Source: Aquisalimonas sp007126095 (GTDB taxonomy: Bacteria; Pseudomonadota; Gammaproteobacteria; Nitrococcales; Aquisalimonadaceae). Taken from it: a DNA stretch of 64,000 nucleotides. Below, in pieces: positions 15,030-22,884 of the stretch (positions are counted from its first letter, which is position 1; each line of letters opens with the position of its first letter). The position numbers and the translations under genes were made by a program. The notes beneath the pieces were generated by a model, which ran no database searches, was not told the DNA's origin, and saw only the letters and a list, made by a program, of their open reading frames with translations. The stretch is from the NCBI RefSeq assembly GCF_048323695.1, contig NZ_JBLWFT010000010.1, positions 1 through 64,000 on the forward strand, written 5' to 3'.

Positions 15030-16573
15030 TGCTTGATCAACCTCCCCATGAGCCACGCCGGGATCAGCGCCAGCAGGAACACCACGCCCAGGACCATGAA
15101 GCTGTCCTGGAAACCGCGGGCGTAGCCCTGCCGGTACACCATCTCGCCCAGAAAGCGCAGCGCTTCGGGCTCCAGTCGATCCGCACTTACCCCCAGACGC
15201 TGCGCCAGCTCCTGGAAGCTGGCCAGCATCTGCCGGGTCATCGGATTGTCCGCCGTCTGCGTCTGCGCCATCACTTCCGTATGAAACCACGTTCGGCGGT
15301 CGAGAATCACGGATAACGCGTTAACACCCAGTGCGCCACCCAGTTGTCGGGAGAAGTTCACCGCGCCGGCGCCCTGGGAAACCTGGCTGAAATCCAGTGT
15401 GCGCAGGGAGCCGGCGTTGATGGACGGCAGCCCGAGCCCCATCCCGACACGCCCCAGTGTGATCCAGAACACCATCACCCAGAAGGCGGTGTTCACATCG
15501 GCCATGCCCAGCGCAAAGCAGGATACGGCAATCAGCACCAGGCCGATGGCAATGGGCACGTGGGGCGGCAACCGGTCGCTGAGGTGCCCGGACAGCGGGA
15601 AACTCAGGGCCATGACCAACCCGGCGGGCATGAGCAGTAGCCCGGCCTTGGTGGCCGTGAACTGCTGGATTTCCTGGACAAACAGCGGGATGAGATAGGT
15701 GGTGCCGAACAGCGCCGCGCCGAAGCAGAAGCCGATGATGGAGCCCGCGGCAAACCCCGGCACGGCGAAGATGCGCACGTTGATGAGCGGCTCGTCGGAG
15801 CGGAGCTGCCAGTAAATGAACGCCAGCAGCGACGCCGCGGCGGCCATGAGCAGGCCATGGATGAGCATGCTGTTCCACCCCAGCCGCTGGCCGTTGGAGG
15901 TGGCCCACAGAAGGCATACGAGAAACGCGACCAGGAACGAGAACCCGACCCAGTCGAACACCGGGCGCGGCCCGCGGGACTCCCGGCCGCCCAGGAACAG
16001 CATCGCGAAGGCGATGCCGACGAGGCAGGTGGGAATGGGCAGGAAGAACACCGCCCGCCAGGAGAACCAGTCCACCAGGACGCCACCCAGTGCCGGCCCC
16101 ACCGCCGGGCCGAGGATGACGCCCAGGCCGTAGATGCCCATGCCGAGGCCGCGCTGGCGCTGCGGAAAGACCATGAAGATGATGGTCATGGCCAGCGGCT
16201 GGATGATGCCGGCCATGGCGCCCTGCACCACCCGCGAGAGAATCACCATGTTCTCATTCACGCTCAGGCCGCCGGCCACGGCGGAGAGGATGAAGATGAT
16301 CATGGCGCCGATGTAGGCCGCGCGCATGCCGAAGGCGCTGAGCGCCCAGGCGGAGAGCAGCATGAACGCCGTCATGGCGGCGAGAAAACCGGTGGAGAGC
16401 CACTGCGCCTGACTCTGGTCGATGCCGAACACGCCCATGATGTCCGGGATGGCGACGTTGACGATGGTAGTGGCAAGCGTCATGGACAGCGTGCCCAGCA
16501 TCACCGTGGCCGTGGCCAGCCACTTGTAGGCCGGACCGTAGCGCTGGAAGAGCTGTTCAGTCTCTGACGTCAA
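15026..16573 (-). CDS. MFS multidrug efflux transporter, DHA2 (EmrB/QacA) family
   Basis: A 515-residue protein with 14 predicted transmembrane helices. DHA2 signatures include TIVNVAIPDIMGVFG after the first helix, MAGIIQPLAMTIIF, and motif C GVILGPAVGPALGGVLVDWF. It has a long periplasmic segment between the last two helices (about residues 430-485) with FHTEVMAQTQTADNP. With the membrane-fusion protein upstream it should form an EmrAB-type pump that works with an outer-membrane channel; no TolC-like gene is in the window. Its start overlaps the hlyD gene by 17 bases. Confidence 0.93.
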   Translation of the reverse strand: MTSETEQLFQRYGPAYKWLATATVMLGTLSMTLATTIVNVAIPDIMGVFGIDQSQAQWLSTGFLAAMTAFMLLSAWALSAFGMRAAYIGAMIIFILSAVAGGLSVNENMVILSRVVQGAMAGIIQPLAMTIIFMVFPQRQRGLGMGIYGLGVILGPAVGPALGGVLVDWFSWRAVFFLPIPTCLVGIAFAMLFLGGRESRGPRPVFDWVGFSFLVAFLVCLLWATSNGQRLGWNSMLIHGLLMAAAASLLAFIYWQLRSDEPLINVRIFAVPGFAAGSIIGFCFGAALFGTTYLIPLFVQEIQQFTATKAGLLLMPAGLVMALSFPLSGHLSDRLPPHVPIAIGLVLIAVSCFALGMADVNTAFWVMVFWITLGRVGMGLGLPSINAGSLRTLDFSQVSQGAGAVNFSRQLGGALGVNALSVILDRRTWFHTEVMAQTQTADNPMTRQMLASFQELAQRLGVSADRLEPEALRFLGEMVYRQGYARGFQDSFMVLGVVFLLALIPAWLMGRLIKQ

Positions 16574-17669
16574 TCCGCACCTCGACCATCATCCCGGGGC
16601 GCAGCCTCGCATCGGGGTCGTCGAAGGCGATGCGCACGGGGATGCGCTGGGTGATCTTGGTGAAGTTGCCACTGGGGTTGGGGTTCGGCAGCAGGGCGAA
16701 CTCGCTGGTGGCAGCGCTGCCGATCCGCTCGACGCGGCCGCTGAAGTCCTCGCCGCGGTAGCCGTCCACCCGGATGCGCACGGGCTGGCTCTCGACGACC
16801 TGGGCGATCTCCGTCTCGCGGATGTTGGCCTTCACCCACACCGCCCCGGGCTCGTGCACCAGGAGCAGGTTCTGCCCCGCCTGGACGTGCTCACCGGCAT
16901 TGACGAAGGTCTCGGCCACCACGCCGTCGATGGGGCTGCGCACGGTGCGGTCGCTCACCGCCAGCGCGGCCTCCTCGCGCTCGGCGCGGAGCGCGTCGAT
17001 CCGCGCGTCCAGCGTGGCGGCGGTGGCGGCGAGCACTTGCTGATGCGCCTCCTCGGCCCGGGCCTCGTCCACGGCGGCGCGGGCCTCTTCCAGCCGCGCC
17101 CGCGCCGAGCGCAGATCGCTCTCCGCCAGCCGCAGCCCGTGGCGGGCGTCGTCCACCTCCTGCTCGGAGACCATGTCGTCCTGCGCCATGCCGCGCAAGC
17201 GCTCCAGATCGGCTTCCGCCTTCTCCCGCTGACTGGTCTGGCGCTCCACGTCCGCCTCGGCCACGCTCACCTGCCGGCGCGTGCGCTCCACCCGGGCGGT
17301 GTCACGGGCGCGGGCCAGGGCCAGCTCCGCTTCCACCTGATCCAGCTCCCGGCTCAGCGCCTCCACCCGCGCCTCGTAGACTGCAAGGCGGTGCTCCGCC
17401 TCGCGGGCGTCCACGCGCACCAGCACGTCGCCCGCCTGGACGCGGTCGCCCTGGCTGAGGTCCATCTGTTCCAGCCAGCCGGGTAGCCGCGACGCCACGG
17501 TGACCATGTCGGCCTCCACACGCGCGTCGATCTCGGTGACGAGCGTGAGCTGCTTGTAGAGCCAGTAGCCGCCCCCCACCACCAGCCCCAGCAGGACCAC
17601 GGCGGCGATGACGAGTTTGCGGCCGTGGCCCTTGCCCGGCTTGTCCTTGTGTGGCTGCCCGTCGCTCAT
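16557..17669 (-). CDS. HlyD/EmrA-type membrane fusion protein
   Basis: A 370-residue periplasmic adaptor with one N-terminal transmembrane helix (about residues 18-40, LVIAAVVLLGLVVGGGYWLY). A lipoyl half-motif (LEQMDLSQGDRVQAGDVLVR) follows, then a long alpha-helical coiled coil of about 130 residues (95-230) rich in Glu, Arg and Ala, then the second lipoyl half (RSPIDGVVAETFVNAGEHVQ) and a beta-barrel domain. It bridges the DHA2 pump to an outer-membrane factor. Its start overlaps the MarR stop as ATGA and its end overlaps the pump gene. Confidence 0.92.
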   Translation of the reverse strand: MSDGQPHKDKPGKGHGRKLVIAAVVLLGLVVGGGYWLYKQLTLVTEIDARVEADMVTVASRLPGWLEQMDLSQGDRVQAGDVLVRVDAREAEHRLAVYEARVEALSRELDQVEAELALARARDTARVERTRRQVSVAEADVERQTSQREKAEADLERLRGMAQDDMVSEQEVDDARHGLRLAESDLRSARARLEEARAAVDEARAEEAHQQVLAATAATLDARIDALRAEREEAALAVSDRTVRSPIDGVVAETFVNAGEHVQAGQNLLLVHEPGAVWVKANIRETEIAQVVESQPVRIRVDGYRGEDFSGRVERIGSAATSEFALLPNPNPSGNFTKITQRIPVRIAFDDPDARLRPGMMVEVRIDVRD

Positions 17670-18130
17670 CCCAGCCGCTCCGCCTGATCACGGACCCGCC
17701 GCAGCACGTCCAGGCACTGCCACAGCTCCTGCTCGGGGATGTCGTCGAGAATCTCCCCGCGCAGCTCCGCCGCCACGGTCTCAATCTCCTCCACGGTGGA
17801 GCGCGCCTTGTCGGTGAGGTAGATGCGCCGCACCCGGCGGTCGTCACTGCACACCAGCCGCTCGATCCAGCCGTCCGCCGCCAGCCGGTCCAGCAGGCCG
17901 ACCACCGACGGGCCTTCCACGCCCAGGCGCTCGGTCAGCGCCTTCTGCGTGAGCCCCTCACCACTGCGCCAGACGTTCAGCAGCGCTCGCCACTTGGACT
18001 GGCTGAGGCCCAGTGGACGCAGCCGCTCATCCAGGCGCATGCGCAGCACGCGCGCCGTCTCCGCGATGGCGGAGCCGAAGCGGCTGAGGTCGCTGAAGTT
18101 GTCTTCGCGGGTGTCGGTATTGTCTGGCAT
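17666..18130 (-). CDS. MarR-family transcriptional regulator
   Basis: A 154-residue winged-helix protein. The core is LSQSKWRALLNVWRSGEGLT, QKALTERLGVEGPSVVGLLD (recognition region) and the wing GWIERLVCSDDRRVRRIYLT. It is the first gene of the marR-hlyD-MFS-usp operon and probably represses it, with release by a phenolic or drug-like ligand. ATG at 18130 is preferred because the folded domain begins soon after and the upstream sequence carries operator-like repeats. Stop and start overlap with hlyD. Confidence 0.9.
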   Translation of the reverse strand: MPDNTDTREDNFSDLSRFGSAIAETARVLRMRLDERLRPLGLSQSKWRALLNVWRSGEGLTQKALTERLGVEGPSVVGLLDRLAADGWIERLVCSDDRRVRRIYLTDKARSTVEEIETVAAELRGEILDDIPEQELWQCLDVLRRVRDQAERLG

Positions 18131-18132
18131 TG

Positions 18133-18158
18133 TTAGGATCTTAATAGATAGGATCCTA
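18133..18158. promoter_or_regulatory. Candidate MarR operator upstream of the efflux operon
   Basis: TTAGGATC at 18133-18140 and the perfect 10-bp palindrome TAGGATCCTA at 18149-18158 lie 3-28 bases upstream of the marR start. The AT-rich segment stands out from the GC-rich surroundings, and the two TAGGATC boxes are 15 bases apart on the same helical face within error. Autoregulation by the MarR protein is the natural reading. Confidence 0.55.
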
Positions 18159-18211
18159 GTAAAACAGCGTTTCGTTTTCGGCGCAATGCGTCGTAGAGTG
18201 ACACCGTTATC

Positions 18212-18279
18212 GGTCGCGGCTGAAGCCGCTCCCACGGGATGGAGTGCCACCTGCTGTGGGAGCGGCTTCAGCCGCGACC
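18212..18279. repeat. Family B long inverted repeat
   Basis: The arms at 18212-18235 and 18256-18279 are perfect 24-bp reverse complements, separated by 20 bases; each contains GGCTGAAGCCGCTCCCAC or its complement. Each arm is itself a small palindrome (GCGGCTgaAGCCGC). The unit lies between the divergent marR and the lactate-oxidase-like gene. Related units are at 45014-45073 and single arms at 31973 and 62711. Confidence 0.9.
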
Positions 18280-18312
18280 CCCATCAAGAACACGTTCGAC
18301 ACGGAGGAGCCC

Positions 18313-19467
18313 ATGGCCCACTACGGCGACCACCAGCTGCAGATCTATCAGGCAGGGCTGAAAGGCGCACGCCCGCGGCTGCCCATGCGCATGGAGGATC
18401 TGGAAGAAGCCGCCCACGCCGTACTGTCCAAGGAGTCGTACTGGTACGTGGCCGGTGGCGCCGGCGAGATCACAATGGACGCCAACCGCACGGCCTTCGA
18501 CAAGTACCGGATCCACCCGCGCATGCTCACCGACGTCTCCGAGCGCGACCTGTCCGTGACGCTGTTCGACCGCACCCTGCCCTCGCCCCTGCTACTGGCT
18601 CCCATCGGCGTGCAGAGCATCATCCGCCCGGAAGCGGAGCTGGCCGTGGCAAAGGCCGCAGCGGCGACCAACGTGCCGATGATTCTGTCCACGGTCTCTG
18701 CCCACAACATGGAGCGCGTGGCCGAGACCATGGGCGACGCGCCGCGCTGGTTCCAGCTCTACTGGCCACGTAGCCCGGAGCTGGCCGCCAGTTTCGTGCA
18801 GCGCGCCGAGCAGGCCGGTTACGAGGCGGTAGTGGTCACTCTGGACACGAAGATGATGGCGTGGCGGGCGCGCGACCTGCAGAACGCCTTCCTGCCGTTC
18901 CTCAATGGCCAGGGGCTCTCCAACTACACCTCGGACCCGTGGTTCCGCAGCACGCTGGATTGCCCCCCGGAGGAAGACATCCGCCCGTCGGTGAAGCGCT
19001 GGTCGGAAGAGTTCGCGGCGCCCTTCAAGACCTGGAAGGACCTGGCCGCACTGCGGGAGGCGACCAACCTGCCCATTCTGGTCAAGGGCGTACTGCACCC
19101 GGAAGACGCCCGCCTGGCGCTGGAGCACGGGGTGGACGGCATCGTGGTCTCCAACCACGGCGGCCGTCAGGTGGACGGCAGCATCGCCGCCATCGACGCC
19201 CTGCCCGGTGTCGCCACCATGGTCAACGGCCGCGTGCCGGTGCTGTTCGACAGCGGCATTCGCACCGGTTCGGACGTGCTCAAGGCCAAGGCCCTTGGCG
19301 CCGACGCGGTGCTCCTTGGCCGGCCGTACATCTGGGGCCTGGCGCTGGACGGGGAAGACGGGGTGCGGGAGGTGATCAAGCGCGTGCTGGCGGATGTGGA
19401 CCTCACCATGGCGCTGGCGGGCAAGGCGCGGTTCGCGGAGGTGGACGGGAGTCTGCTGGTGGATTAG
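18313..19467 (+). CDS. FMN-dependent alpha-hydroxy acid dehydrogenase, lactate 2-monooxygenase-like
   Basis: A 384-residue TIM-barrel flavoprotein. It opens with YGDHQLQIYQAGLKGARPRL, a pattern of lactate 2-monooxygenases, then PSPLLLAPIGVQSI, QLYWPRSPELAASFVQRAEQ, the active-site VVSNHGGRQVDG with catalytic His and Arg, and the FMN phosphate site FDSGIRTGSDVLKAKALGAD. Members oxidise L-lactate or similar 2-hydroxy acids, using oxygen or a quinone as acceptor; the monooxygenase subgroup releases acetate and carbon dioxide. No transmembrane anchor is seen. GGAGGAG precedes ATG 18313. An acetoacetyl-CoA synthetase gene follows. Confidence 0.85.
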   Translation: MAHYGDHQLQIYQAGLKGARPRLPMRMEDLEEAAHAVLSKESYWYVAGGAGEITMDANRTAFDKYRIHPRMLTDVSERDLSVTLFDRTLPSPLLLAPIGVQSIIRPEAELAVAKAAAATNVPMILSTVSAHNMERVAETMGDAPRWFQLYWPRSPELAASFVQRAEQAGYEAVVVTLDTKMMAWRARDLQNAFLPFLNGQGLSNYTSDPWFRSTLDCPPEEDIRPSVKRWSEEFAAPFKTWKDLAALREATNLPILVKGVLHPEDARLALEHGVDGIVVSNHGGRQVDGSIAAIDALPGVATMVNGRVPVLFDSGIRTGSDVLKAKALGADAVLLGRPYIWGLALDGEDGVREVIKRVLADVDLTMALAGKARFAEVDGSLLVD

Positions 19468-19477
19468 GGGCTTGTCT

Positions 19478-19497
19478 GGTGGACCTGAAGGTCCACC
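19478..19497. repeat. REP-family A palindrome
   Basis: A single perfect copy GGTGGACCTGAAGGTCCACC between the hydroxy-acid oxidase stop and aacS. No GTAG foot is present on either side (it is followed by ACCCC). Its place in a same-strand gap would put a stable hairpin between the two messages. Confidence 0.88.
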
Positions 19498-19562
19498 ACC
19501 CCGAACGCGATATTCAACATCAACACCAACTCGCGCCACTGGCGCACATGCGAGACGACACG

Positions 19563-21539
19563 ATGATCGAAGAAGGCACTCTGCTCTGGGAGCCCGATGC
19601 CCGGCGCATTGACGAGGCGAACATCACCCGCTTCATGCGCTGGCTGAACGACACGCGCGGCCTCGACCTGTCCGACTACGACGCCCTGTGGCGCTGGTCC
19701 ACGGAGCACCTGGAGGACTTCTGGGCCGCCGCCTGGGAGTATTTCGACTTCAAGGCCACACCGTACGAGCAGGTGCTCACCACCCGCGAGATGCCCGGCG
19801 CCGAGTGGTTCACGGGCAGCCGGCTCAACTGGGCGGAGCATGCCCTGCGCCACGCCGACGGTAACAAGCCGGCGCTTTACCACTGCTCGGAGGTCCGCGA
19901 GACCACCGGCACGGTGACCTGGCGCGAGCTGCAGGAGCAGGTAGCGGCAGCCGCCGAGGCCCTGCGGCAGCTCGGTGTCGAGCGCGGGGATCGCGTGGTC
20001 GCCTACATGCCGAACATCCCGGAGGCCATCGTCGGCGTCCTCGCCACCGCCAGCATCGGCGCGATCTGGTCGTCCTGCTCGCCCGATTTCGGCACGCCCA
20101 GCGTGGTCGACCGCTTCTCGCAGATCGAGCCCAAAGTGCTGCTGGCCGTGGACGGCTATCGGTACAACGGCAAGGCGTTCGACCGCATGGCGGTGGTGGA
20201 GCACCTGCAGAGCACCCTGCCCAGCGTGGAGCACACGGTGCTGCTGCCCTACCTGGACGGCAACGCCGATCCGTCCCGCCTGACCCGCACGGAAACCTGG
20301 GATCAGTTCCTCGCGCGCGGCGCCGGCGCGGCACTGCGCTTCGAGCCGGTCCCGTTCGATCATCCGCTGTGGGTGCTCTACTCTTCCGGCACCACCGGCA
20401 TGCCAAAGGCCATTGTGCACGGCCACGGCGGCATTACCGTCCAGCACACCCTGGCGGGCCACCTGCACAGCAACGTCTCTCCCGGTGATGTGTGCTTCTG
20501 GTTCACCACCACCGGCTGGATGATGTGGAACGCCCTGACCGGCATGCTGCTCAACGGGGGCACGCTGGTGCTCTACGACGGCAACCCCGCCTACCCGGAC
20601 ATGGACCGCCTGTGGCGTCTGTGCGAAGAGGTGAAGATCACGCAGATGGGCATCAGCGCGGCGTTTCTCACCGCCTGCATGAAGGCGGGCCGCCGCCCGC
20701 GGGATCACTACGATCTCACCCACATCCGCGGCATGGGCGCCACCGGCTCGCCCCTGCCGCCGGAAGGCTTCCAGTGGGTGTACGACGCGGTCAACCCGGA
20801 CGTGCACCTCGCCTCCAGCAGCGGCGGCACGGACGTGTGTGCCGGTTTCGTCGGCGGGGTCTCCACCCTGCCCGTGCGCGCCGGCGAGATGCAGGCGCGG
20901 CTGCTCGGCGCCAGCGTCGAGAGCTGGGACGACGACGGCCACGCGCTGATCGACGCCGTGGGCGAGATGGTGATCACCCGGCCCATGCCGTCGATGCCGC
21001 TGTTCTTCTGGGGGGATGACGACGGCAGTCGCTACCGGGAGAGCTATTTCGAGATGTTCCCGGGCATCTGGCGCCACGGGGACTTCATCAAGATCACCTC
21101 CCGCGGCACGTGCATCATCTACGGCCGCTCCGACTCGACGCTCAACCGCTACGGCGTGCGCATGGGCACGGCGGAGATCTACCGCGTGGTCGAGGACCTG
21201 GACGCGGTGCAGGACAGCCTGGTGGTGAACATCGAGCGCGGCGACGGCCAGTTATACATGCCGCTGTTCGTGGTGCTGGCCGACGGCACCGCCCTGGATG
21301 AAGCACTTGAGAAGGCGATCCGCGACAAGGTGCGCCGCGATCTGTCACCGCGCCACGTGCCCGACGCCATCGTGGCCGTGGACGGCGTGCCGCGCACGCT
21401 CAGTGGCAAGAAGATGGAAGTGCCGGTGAAGAAGCTGTTGCTGGGGTATCCGGAAGAGAAGGCAGTCAGCCGCGACGCCTGCGCCAACCCGGAAACCATC
21501 GACGCCTATCTGGCCTTCCGACGCGAGCTGGTCAACTGA
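19563..21539 (+). CDS. aacS: Acetoacetyl-CoA synthetase
   Basis: A 658-residue adenylate-forming enzyme; the length is typical for acetoacetate-CoA ligase. The N-terminus LLWEPDARRIDEANITRFMR, the AMP-binding loop LYSSGTTGMPKAIVHGHGG (about residues 277-295), WMMWNALTGMLLNG and the end region RTLSGKKMEVPVKKLLLG with the acyl-adenylate lysine fit the AacS branch rather than acetyl-CoA synthetase. It activates acetoacetate for poly-hydroxybutyrate or ketone-body metabolism. ATG 19563 is chosen; an in-frame ATG at 19548 adds five residues. The TAXI transporter downstream may import a keto or hydroxy acid for it. Confidence 0.93.
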   Translation: MIEEGTLLWEPDARRIDEANITRFMRWLNDTRGLDLSDYDALWRWSTEHLEDFWAAAWEYFDFKATPYEQVLTTREMPGAEWFTGSRLNWAEHALRHADGNKPALYHCSEVRETTGTVTWRELQEQVAAAAEALRQLGVERGDRVVAYMPNIPEAIVGVLATASIGAIWSSCSPDFGTPSVVDRFSQIEPKVLLAVDGYRYNGKAFDRMAVVEHLQSTLPSVEHTVLLPYLDGNADPSRLTRTETWDQFLARGAGAALRFEPVPFDHPLWVLYSSGTTGMPKAIVHGHGGITVQHTLAGHLHSNVSPGDVCFWFTTTGWMMWNALTGMLLNGGTLVLYDGNPAYPDMDRLWRLCEEVKITQMGISAAFLTACMKAGRRPRDHYDLTHIRGMGATGSPLPPEGFQWVYDAVNPDVHLASSSGGTDVCAGFVGGVSTLPVRAGEMQARLLGASVESWDDDGHALIDAVGEMVITRPMPSMPLFFWGDDDGSRYRESYFEMFPGIWRHGDFIKITSRGTCIIYGRSDSTLNRYGVRMGTAEIYRVVEDLDAVQDSLVVNIERGDGQLYMPLFVVLADGTALDEALEKAIRDKVRRDLSPRHVPDAIVAVDGVPRTLSGKKMEVPVKKLLLGYPEEKAVSRDACANPETIDAYLAFRRELVN

Positions 21540-21623
21540 CAAGGCTGGCGCCGGTTTACCAATCGGCATAAATTGAGAAACGAGAGAATAACAACACCAC
21601 GTGTGATGATGGAGGAGCAAGAC

Positions 21624-22787
21624 ATGAGTATCAGCAGAAAAACCCTGACCGCAGGCGCCCTGGGCGCCGTACTGGCTTGGGCCGGTTCGGCCGGCGCCGA
21701 CGACATCAACCTGCCCGGCAGCATCGCCATGACCGCCTACGGCACCGGGTCGGCCGGCTACACGCAGATGGCTGCCCTGGGCAATCACCTGCAGAACAAC
21801 TACGGCACGTCCGTGCGCATTCTCCCCGGTGAGAACGACGTGGCCCGCATGACGCCCCTGAAAACGGGCCGGGTGCCGCTGTGCTCCTGCGGCATCGCCA
21901 GCTTCTACGGGGCCGAGGGTGTGTTCATGTTCTCCGGCCCGGACTGGGGCCCGCAGGACATCCGCGTGGTCGGCACATCCATCGCCAACTTCGGTCTCGG
22001 GCTCGCTGTGGCCGGTGACATCGGCGTGGAAACGCCGGCCGATCTGGAAGGCAAGCGCATTGCCTACATCCGCGGCGATGACGCACTCAACTTGGGTGCC
22101 GAGGCCTTTCTCGCCTTCGGCGGCCTGACGTGGGACGACGTGGAACGGGTCGAGTTCCCGGGCTACGGCCGCTCCTTCGAGGGCATCATCGCCAACCAGG
22201 CGGACGCCGCTTTCACCATGACCGTGGCGCCACCGGCGCAGCAGCTCGACGCCAGCCCCCGCGGCATCACCTGGCCCCGGCTGGATCCGGATGACACCGA
22301 GGGGTGGGCGCGTTTCCAGGAGGTCGCCCCCTACTTCCAGCCCCATACGGTCACCCTTGCAGCCGGTGGCTATGACGACGACAACCCCTGGGTCGGCTCC
22401 AGCTACCCCTACCCGATCCTGGTGGCCAACCGGGACGTGGATGACGCGATGGTCCGAGACCTGCTGCGCGTGCTGATCGAGGACAACGACCAGTACAAGG
22501 ACGCCGCACCCGGGCTCGCCGGCTGGTCGCTGGATAACCAGAACATGCAGTGGGTCATCCCGTTCCACGATGCGGTGGTGGAGTATTACAAGGAAATCGG
22601 CCACTGGACCGACGCGATGCAGGAGCACCAGGACATGCTGGTGGATCGGCACCGCACCATCCGCATCGCCTGGGGCCAGTACGTCTCCGACAATCCGCCC
22701 CGTGACGAAGACGCGTTCAAGGAAGGCTGGATGGAAGCCCGCGCGGCGGCACTCGAGGAAAAGGGCCTGGATCCGATCTTCCGCTGA
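21624..22787 (+). CDS. TAXI-type TRAP transporter substrate-binding protein
   Basis: A 387-residue periplasmic protein with a signal peptide of about 24 residues ending AWAGSAGA. It has the TAXI-family opening IAMTAYGTGSAGYTQMAALG, followed by RILPGENDVARMTPLKTGRV and DLEGKRIAYIRGDDALNLGA. TAXI proteins supply dicarboxylates or other organic acids to fused permeases. GGAGGAG with good spacing sets the start at 21624. The partner permease begins 97 bases downstream. Confidence 0.9.
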   Translation: MSISRKTLTAGALGAVLAWAGSAGADDINLPGSIAMTAYGTGSAGYTQMAALGNHLQNNYGTSVRILPGENDVARMTPLKTGRVPLCSCGIASFYGAEGVFMFSGPDWGPQDIRVVGTSIANFGLGLAVAGDIGVETPADLEGKRIAYIRGDDALNLGAEAFLAFGGLTWDDVERVEFPGYGRSFEGIIANQADAAFTMTVAPPAQQLDASPRGITWPRLDPDDTEGWARFQEVAPYFQPHTVTLAAGGYDDDNPWVGSSYPYPILVANRDVDDAMVRDLLRVLIEDNDQYKDAAPGLAGWSLDNQNMQWVIPFHDAVVEYYKEIGHWTDAMQEHQDMLVDRHRTIRIAWGQYVSDNPPRDEDAFKEGWMEARAAALEEKGLDPIFR

Positions 22788-22884
22788 TCGTCATCCACAT
22801 CTGCTCTAACGTGTGGCGGGCACCCCGAGGTGTCCGCCACCTTGACTTCATCGCCTCGACCACACTGCACAGGGCACTTCGGCC

